From assembly GCF_004135385.1 (NCBI RefSeq), contig NZ_CP035493.1, positions 2,981,440 to 3,045,439 of the forward strand: 64,000 nt of DNA, written 5' to 3'. The first letter of the stretch is position 1, and each line of letters opens with the position of its first letter. The notes under the pieces are model-generated. The model made no database searches. It was given only the letters and a program-made list of their open reading frames with translations, and was not told the DNA's origin. A program made the position numbers and the translations under genes. The DNA comes from Xylanimonas protaetiae (GTDB lineage Bacteria > Actinomycetota > Actinomycetes > Actinomycetales > Cellulomonadaceae). Shown one piece after another: positions 59,876 to 64,000 of the stretch.

Positions 59876-60979
59876 ATGTCTGCTGACCTTCCTGGCGCCG
59901 GGGTGTCCCCGGCCGGTGTGCCGCCCGCGGAGCGGCTCTTGAACCTTGTGATCGCGCTGGTCAACACGAGCGTGTCGATGACCAAGCAGCAGATCCGCCG
60001 GGGCGTGTCGGGGTATGGGGACGCGCCGAGCCTCGAGGCGTTCGAGCGGATGTTCGAGCGGGACAAGGACACGTTGCGGTCGCTGGGCGTGCCGGTGGTG
60101 ACGGTGGACGCGGGCGGGCACAGCGACGACGTGGGGTACCGGATCGACAACGAGGCGTACGCGTTGCCGCCGATCGACCTGACGCCGGCGGAGCTGGGGG
60201 TGCTGGCGCTGGCGGCGCAGCTGTGGGGGGACAAGACGTTGCGGACGGACACGTCGCGGGCGATGACGAAGCTCCGCGCCGCAGGCGCGCACAGGCCCGG
60301 CGCCGCAGGCGCCCACGGGCTCGGCGCCGCAGGCGCCCACGGGCTCGGCGCGGCGGGCCCGGCGGAGGTGGACGCGCTGGCGGGCCTGGCGCCGCGGGTC
60401 CGGGCCGTAGGAGATGCGTACGGGCCGCTGCTGGACGCGGTGACGGAGCGGCGGGTGGTGCGGTTCCGGTACCGGACGGCGTCGACGGGGGTGCTGGCGG
60501 ACCGGACGGTGGAGCCGTGGCGGATCGCCGCCCGGGGCGGTGGCTGGTACCTGGTGGGGCGGGACGTGGACCGGGGTGCGCCGCGGGTGTTCCGCCTGTC
60601 GCGCATCGAGGGGCGGGTGCGGGTGGGTGCGACGCCGGCGGCGTTCGCGATCCCGGACCACGTGGACGTGGACGCGGTGCTGGGGACGAGGGGGCGCCCG
60701 CGCACGGCGGTGCTGGCGGTCGTGCCGGAACGGGCGTCGGCGGTGCGGGCGCGCGCGGTCGCGCTGCCTGCGGACGCGCCGCACGAGGCGCCCGCGGGCT
60801 GGGACCTGGTGGCGGTGCCGTTCACGTCGGCGACGACGCTGGCCGAGGAGCTCGCGGGGTACGCGGACGCGGTCGTGGCGCTCGCCCCGCCGGAGCTGCG
60901 TGCGGAGGTGGTGCGGCGCCTGCGGGCTGCCGCGGCCCTGGACGCGCTGGAGCACGACGAGGAGGCGTCCCGTGGCTGA
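59876..60979 (+). CDS. pafB: PafB-type WYL-domain regulator
   Basis: 367 aa. Winged-helix N-terminus (ERLLNLVIALVNTSVSMTKQQIRRGVSGYG), a WCX-like middle and a WYL domain near 195-265 (VVRFRYRT, RTVEPWRIAARGGGWYLVGRD, RVFRLSRIEG). PafB pairs with PafC to activate RecA-independent DNA-damage genes in mycobacteria. In-frame 24-bp tandem repeats (about 60287-60358) encode an AAGAHGLG-type repeat between the winged helix and WYL domain, an insertion not typical of the family. Leaderless ATG. The usual neighbour pafA is not here. Confidence 0.9.
   Translation: MSADLPGAGVSPAGVPPAERLLNLVIALVNTSVSMTKQQIRRGVSGYGDAPSLEAFERMFERDKDTLRSLGVPVVTVDAGGHSDDVGYRIDNEAYALPPIDLTPAELGVLALAAQLWGDKTLRTDTSRAMTKLRAAGAHRPGAAGAHGLGAAGAHGLGAAGPAEVDALAGLAPRVRAVGDAYGPLLDAVTERRVVRFRYRTASTGVLADRTVEPWRIAARGGGWYLVGRDVDRGAPRVFRLSRIEGRVRVGATPAAFAIPDHVDVDAVLGTRGRPRTAVLAVVPERASAVRARAVALPADAPHEAPAGWDLVAVPFTSATTLAEELAGYADAVVALAPPELRAEVVRRLRAAAALDALEHDEEASRG
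60287..60358. repeat. 24-bp tandem repeats inside pafB
   Basis: Three consecutive 24-bp units coding for Ala-Ala-Gly-Ala-His-x-x-Gly-type repeats. The second and third are identical and the first differs at a few bases. Frame-preserving. Confidence 0.75.
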
Positions 60980-61955
60980 GCGTGCCGACGACCGCCTGGT
61001 GCGGCTCCTGGGCCTGGTCGCGTTCCTGGACGAGCACGGGCCCGTGCCGGTCGCGGAGCTCGCCGACCGGTTCGGCGTCACGGAGAAGCAGATCCGCGAC
61101 GACGTCGACCAGCTGTGGGTCACGGGCACGCCCGGGTACTGGCCGGACGACCTCATCGACTTCGACGCCGACGCCGTCGAGCGCGGCGTCGTGCACCTGA
61201 CCGAGTCGCGCGGCCTGACCCGCCCCCTGCGCCTCGGCACCCGGGAGGCGATCGCGCTCGTCGCGGCGCTGCGCGCGCTGGTGGACTCCCCGCCCGTGCA
61301 GGCCGACCCGGAGCGCACGGCCCTGGTGCGGTCCGCGCTCGACAAGCTGTCCGCCGCCACGGGCGAGGCGGCGTCCGCCGTCGACGTGCGGATCGCGCAC
61401 GACGGCGACCCCGCCGTCCTGCAGGCCGTCACCGCGGCGCTGGCCGACCGGCGCGCCCTGCGCATCCGGTACGTCACGGCGTCCGACGTCGTCAGCGAGC
61501 GGGACGTCGACCCCGCCCGCCTGCTCACCCAGGACGGTGCCGCCTACCTGCTCGCGTGGTGCCGCCGCGCGCAGGACCGCCGCACCTTCCGCCTGGACCG
61601 CGTGCTCGCCGCGACGGTGCTCGACGAGCCCGCAGACGCCGACCGCATCGCGGCCGTCGACCGCGACGAGGACGTCGCCGCGTCCGCCGCGAGCGCCGGC
61701 GGTGCGACGACGGTGACGGTGACGTTCGCGTCGCCGGCGCGGTGGCTGGCCGAGCAGCTCGCGACGGAGGCGGTCACGGAGCTGGCGGACGGGGCGTTCG
61801 CGCTGCGGCTGCGGATCTCGAACCCGGCGTGGCTGCGCAGCGTGCTGCTGGCGGCGGCGCCGGACGTGCTGGCGGTCGAGCCGGCGGACGTCGCGGCGGA
61901 GGTCGCGGCGTCGGCGCGGGCGGCGCTGGCCGCGTACGGCGAGCCCGGCTCGTAG
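60972..61955 (+). CDS. pafC: PafC-type WYL-domain regulator
   Basis: 327 aa. Helix-turn-helix N-terminus (RLLGLVAFLDEHGPVPVAELADRFGVTEKQIRDDVDQL), YWPDDLIDFDAD, a WYL domain (RRALRIRYVTASDVVSERDVDPARLLTQDGAAYLLAWCRRAQDRRTFRLDRV) and a C-terminal WCX. Works with PafB in the DNA-damage response. GTG 60972 overlaps the pafB stop by eight bases. Its TAG stop forms the first bases of the -10 of the next gene. Confidence 0.9.
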   Translation: MAERADDRLVRLLGLVAFLDEHGPVPVAELADRFGVTEKQIRDDVDQLWVTGTPGYWPDDLIDFDADAVERGVVHLTESRGLTRPLRLGTREAIALVAALRALVDSPPVQADPERTALVRSALDKLSAATGEAASAVDVRIAHDGDPAVLQAVTAALADRRALRIRYVTASDVVSERDVDPARLLTQDGAAYLLAWCRRAQDRRTFRLDRVLAATVLDEPADADRIAAVDRDEDVAASAASAGGATTVTVTFASPARWLAEQLATEAVTELADGAFALRLRISNPAWLRSVLLAAAPDVLAVEPADVAAEVAASARAALAAYGEPGS

Positions 61956-61965
61956 GCTGACGCGC

Positions 61966-62349
61966 ATGTGGTGGCTGATCTGGGGCGTGCTGGTGGTGGG
62001 CACGCTCGTGGGCGCGTTCTTCCTGGCGCGCGACCTGTTCCGCACGGGGGTGCGGCTGGCGCGGGCGGCCGGTGACGCCGCGGAGGTGCTGGGTGCGGCG
62101 GCGGCGCGCATCGGGGACGCCGCCGCCGCGGCCGCGGCGAACCCGCCGGACACGGGTCCCACCCTGTTCGACGACCCGGTCGTGCTGCGCGAGCGGGTCA
62201 CGCTGCTCCGCGCGGCGCGCGCCGCGCGGGCGGACGCCCGCCGGGAGCGGTGGTGGGCGACGGCCCGCGGCTGGTCGCTGGACGCCTGGCTCGCGGACCG
62301 CAAGGGTGGCCGCGAGGGTGCCACGGGGCCGACCGCGGGGCGTCCCTGA
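61966..62349 (+). CDS. hypothetical membrane-anchored protein
   Basis: 127 aa. One N-terminal membrane helix (1-20, WWLIWGVLVVGTLVGAFFLARDLF), then Ala-rich helix and a basic C-terminus. A short protein of this plan is often found between pafC and tatA in actinobacteria; function unknown. Leaderless ATG: TAGGCT (61953-61958) lies seven bases upstream and shares its TAG with the pafC stop. Confidence 0.75.
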   Translation: MWWLIWGVLVVGTLVGAFFLARDLFRTGVRLARAAGDAAEVLGAAAARIGDAAAAAAANPPDTGPTLFDDPVVLRERVTLLRAARAARADARRERWWATARGWSLDAWLADRKGGREGATGPTAGRP

Positions 62350-62354
62350 CCGCG

Positions 62355-62442
62355 TAGGATCGCACCGACCGGCCTGATCGCATCGCGGCGGTCGCACCGC
62401 GTCCCCACGGCGACGGTGCACGCTTGACGGAAGGAACCACCC
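62355..62442 (+). promoter_or_regulatory. tatA promoter and leader
   Basis: TAGGAT (62355-62360) is a likely -10, giving a leader of about 75 bases with GGAAGGAA before ATG 62443. No -35 of consensus type is seen. Confidence 0.45.
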
Positions 62443-62712
62443 ATGCTTCGAGGCGGACTGCAGCCCTGGCACATCATCCTCGTGCTGGTCGTCATCTTCC
62501 TGCTCTTCGGGGCGAACAGGCTCCCCGGCCTGGCCAAGAGCGTGGGCGAGTCGCTGAAGATCTTCAAGAAGGAGATCAAGGACCTCACCGACGACGGCAC
62601 GCCCGCCCCGGCGGCGCCGCCGGCCACCCCGCCCGCTGCGCCGGCACCGCCCGCGTCGACCGACCAGGGCCCGCTGCCGGGCACGGTCGACCCGAACCAC
62701 CCGAAGGCCTAG
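62443..62712 (+). CDS. tatA: twin-arginine translocase subunit TatA
   Basis: 89 aa. N-terminal membrane helix (LQPWHIILVLVVIFLLFGANRLP) with the conserved FGxxxLP hinge, then the amphipathic helix GLAKSVGESLKIFKKEIKD and an Ala/Pro-rich tail. Forms the Tat pore that exports folded proteins. Followed by tatC after three bases. Confidence 0.96.
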   Translation: MLRGGLQPWHIILVLVVIFLLFGANRLPGLAKSVGESLKIFKKEIKDLTDDGTPAPAAPPATPPAAPAPPASTDQGPLPGTVDPNHPKA

Positions 62713-62715
62713 CCG

Positions 62716-63489
62716 GTGGCCGGTGCCCGCCGCGACCCCGAGGGGCGGATGCCGCTGCGCGAGCACCTCCTGGAGCTGCGCAAGCGGCTCTTCCTGGCGT
62801 CCCTCGGGCTGGTCGTCGGCGCCGTCGGCGGGTGGTTCCTCTACGACCCGCTGCTCGCCCTGCTGCAGCGCCCCCTCGAGCTCGCGGGCAGCGAGCAGGG
62901 CAAGCAGATCGCCCTGAACTTCACCGCGCTCGGCTCCCCGCTGGACATGCAGGTCAAGGCGTCCCTGTTCCTCGCCGCGATCGTCACCGCGCCCTGGTGG
63001 CTCTACCAGCTGTGGGCGTTCGTCACCCCCGGCCTGACCCGGCGGGAGCGCGGGTACGCGTACGCGTTCGTCGGCGCGTCCGTGCCGTTGTTCCTCGGCG
63101 GGCTGACCCTGGCGTGGTGGGTGCTGCCCCACGCGGTGGCCATGCTCACCGAGTTCATCCCCGACGGCATCAACGGGTTCTTCACCGCGCAGGAGTACCT
63201 GACGTTCGTCATGCGGCTCCTCATCGCGTTCGGCCTCTCGTTCGTGCTGCCCGTGCTGCTCGTCGGGCTCAACGTCGCCGGCGTGCTGCGGCACGAGACC
63301 CTCGCGAAGGGGTGGCGGTGGGCCGTGCTCGTCGCGTTCCTGTTCGCGGCGGTCATGACGCCCACCCCCGACGCGTGGACGATGCTGCTCGTCGCGCTGC
63401 CGATCTGCCTGCTCTACTTCGCCGCGCTCGGCGTGGCCGTGCTGCACGACCGGCGCGCCGACAACCGGCGCGTCGCCGCACCGGCCTGA
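62716..63489 (+). CDS. tatC: twin-arginine translocase subunit TatC
   Basis: 257 aa, six membrane helices. The N-terminal signal-recognition motif PLREHLLELRKRLF with the conserved Glu is at 13-26, and GLTRRERGYAYAF lies in the loop before helix 3. Recognises twin-arginine signal peptides. GTG start three bases after the tatA stop. Confidence 0.96.
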   Translation: MAGARRDPEGRMPLREHLLELRKRLFLASLGLVVGAVGGWFLYDPLLALLQRPLELAGSEQGKQIALNFTALGSPLDMQVKASLFLAAIVTAPWWLYQLWAFVTPGLTRRERGYAYAFVGASVPLFLGGLTLAWWVLPHAVAMLTEFIPDGINGFFTAQEYLTFVMRLLIAFGLSFVLPVLLVGLNVAGVLRHETLAKGWRWAVLVAFLFAAVMTPTPDAWTMLLVALPICLLYFAALGVAVLHDRRADNRRVAAPA

Positions 63490-63542
63490 CCGGGGCCCGC
63501 CCGACCGGGAGCACCGCGCGCCGGTCGGGTACGGTTCTCGCC

Positions 63543-64000
63543 GTGCCAGGCACCCCTCACCGCCACGCCGCCGCCGCAGCGGCCCGCCTCGGCGTCGTCG
63601 TCAACCCCACCGCGGGCAAGGGGCGTGGCGCGCGCGTGGGCCGCGACGTCGTCGACCGGCTCGTCGCGACCGGGCACGACGTGTGGGACCTGTCCGGGCA
63701 CAGCGCCGACCTCGCCCTCGAGCACGCCCGCCGCGCCGTGACCGACGGGCTCGACGCCCTCGTCGTCGTCGGCGGGGACGGCATGGTGCACCTGGGCGTG
63801 CAGGCCGTCGCCGGCACGAGCACCCCGCTCGGCGTCGTCGCCGTCGGCACGGGCAACGACTTCGCCAGCACGCTCGGCCTGCCCGTCGCCGAGCCGGTCG
63901 CCGGCACCGACGCGCTCCTCGCCGCGCTCGCCGCGGGGGCCGCCGGGACGCGGGCCGTCGACGTCGTCCAGGTCACCGGGTCCGGGCTCTCGCACCGCAA
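63543..64000 (+). CDS. diacylglycerol kinase family protein, 5' part
   Basis: First ~152 codons; the gene leaves the window. DAGK catalytic motifs visible: VVVNPTAGKGRG (nucleotide loop) near 18-29, VVGGDGMVHLGVQ near 77-89 and VGTGNDFASTLG near 101-112. It is a lipid kinase phosphorylating diacylglycerol or another lipid. Leaderless GTG at 63543 after TACGGT (63530-63535). Its position after tatC is conserved in actinobacteria. Confidence 0.92.
   Translation, partial: MPGTPHRHAAAAAARLGVVVNPTAGKGRGARVGRDVVDRLVATGHDVWDLSGHSADLALEHARRAVTDGLDALVVVGGDGMVHLGVQAVAGTSTPLGVVAVGTGNDFASTLGLPVAEPVAGTDALLAALAAGAAGTRAVDVVQVTGSGLSHR

Noticed and set aside
57413-61528. Very long minus-strand open frame (over 1,300 codons) across DUF4129, DUF3866 and pafBC
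   Set aside because: It is an Arg/Pro-rich shadow produced by high GC over genes in other frames. Only its first part, the 191-aa gene at 57413-57988, has plausible protein features and a coupled start.

Overview
The window is about 64 kb of very GC-rich DNA, densely coding and rich in GTG starts. It carries PafB/PafC-TatA-TatC, WYL-domain, DUF3866 and DUF58/MoxR gene sets that are typical of Actinobacteria. Gene content and style suggest a free-living actinomycete of the Micrococcales (Cellulomonas/Cellulosimicrobium/Isoptericola-like); the genus is an inference. No rRNA, tRNA, CRISPR array or complete insertion sequence was seen. Many genes start directly on their transcript: a TANNNT -10 hexamer sits 6 or 7 bases before ATG/GTG in at least fourteen cases.

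Layout. 1-4.3 kb: 5' end of a regulator, a secreted alpha/beta hydrolase, an HpcH/HpaI-like protein whose ribosome site lies in a hairpin, a 54-aa Cys-rich protein, and a CstR-like repressor with a CoA-disulfide-reductase/rhodanese fusion. 4.5-8.6 kb: a six-gene Mrp-type cation/proton antiporter operon with one large antiporter subunit. 8.6-11.2 kb: a structured leader and metE. 11.2-14.1 kb: a guanidine-III riboswitch with a SugE/Gdx-type exporter, an MFS transporter and an AraC regulator. 14.4-18.3 kb: a leftward molybdenum-cofactor operon (moeA, mobA-like, DUF6457, moaA, moaD). 18.4-24.3 kb: a sortase-assembled pilus locus (lectin-like tip, major pilin, class C sortase, second LPXTG pilin) whose base composition differs from the rest.

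24.8-39.3 kb is a nitrate-assimilation island: nitrate transporter, assimilatory nitrate reductase, FAD/[2Fe-2S] partner, a second cofactor operon (moeA, moaC, moaB-moaE fusion, moeB-rhodanese), nirB, nirD, a HemD-winged-helix protein and a CbiX-type chelatase. Together these take up nitrate, reduce it through nitrite to ammonium, and make the Moco and part of the siroheme that the enzymes need. 39.4-53.9 kb is mixed housekeeping: coiled-coil membrane protein, SDR, a short leader ORF before an HNH nuclease, a heterodimeric ABC exporter, a lipase-maturation-factor-like protein, Fic, LysR, Sua5/YciO, UTP-glucose-1-phosphate uridylyltransferase, YigZ/IMPACT and a degenerate tyrosine recombinase. 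53.9-58.7 kb: a tightly coupled DUF4129/MoxR/DUF58 operon. 58.7-64 kb: DUF3866, divergent pafB-pafC, tatA, tatC and the 5' part of a diacylglycerol-kinase-family gene.
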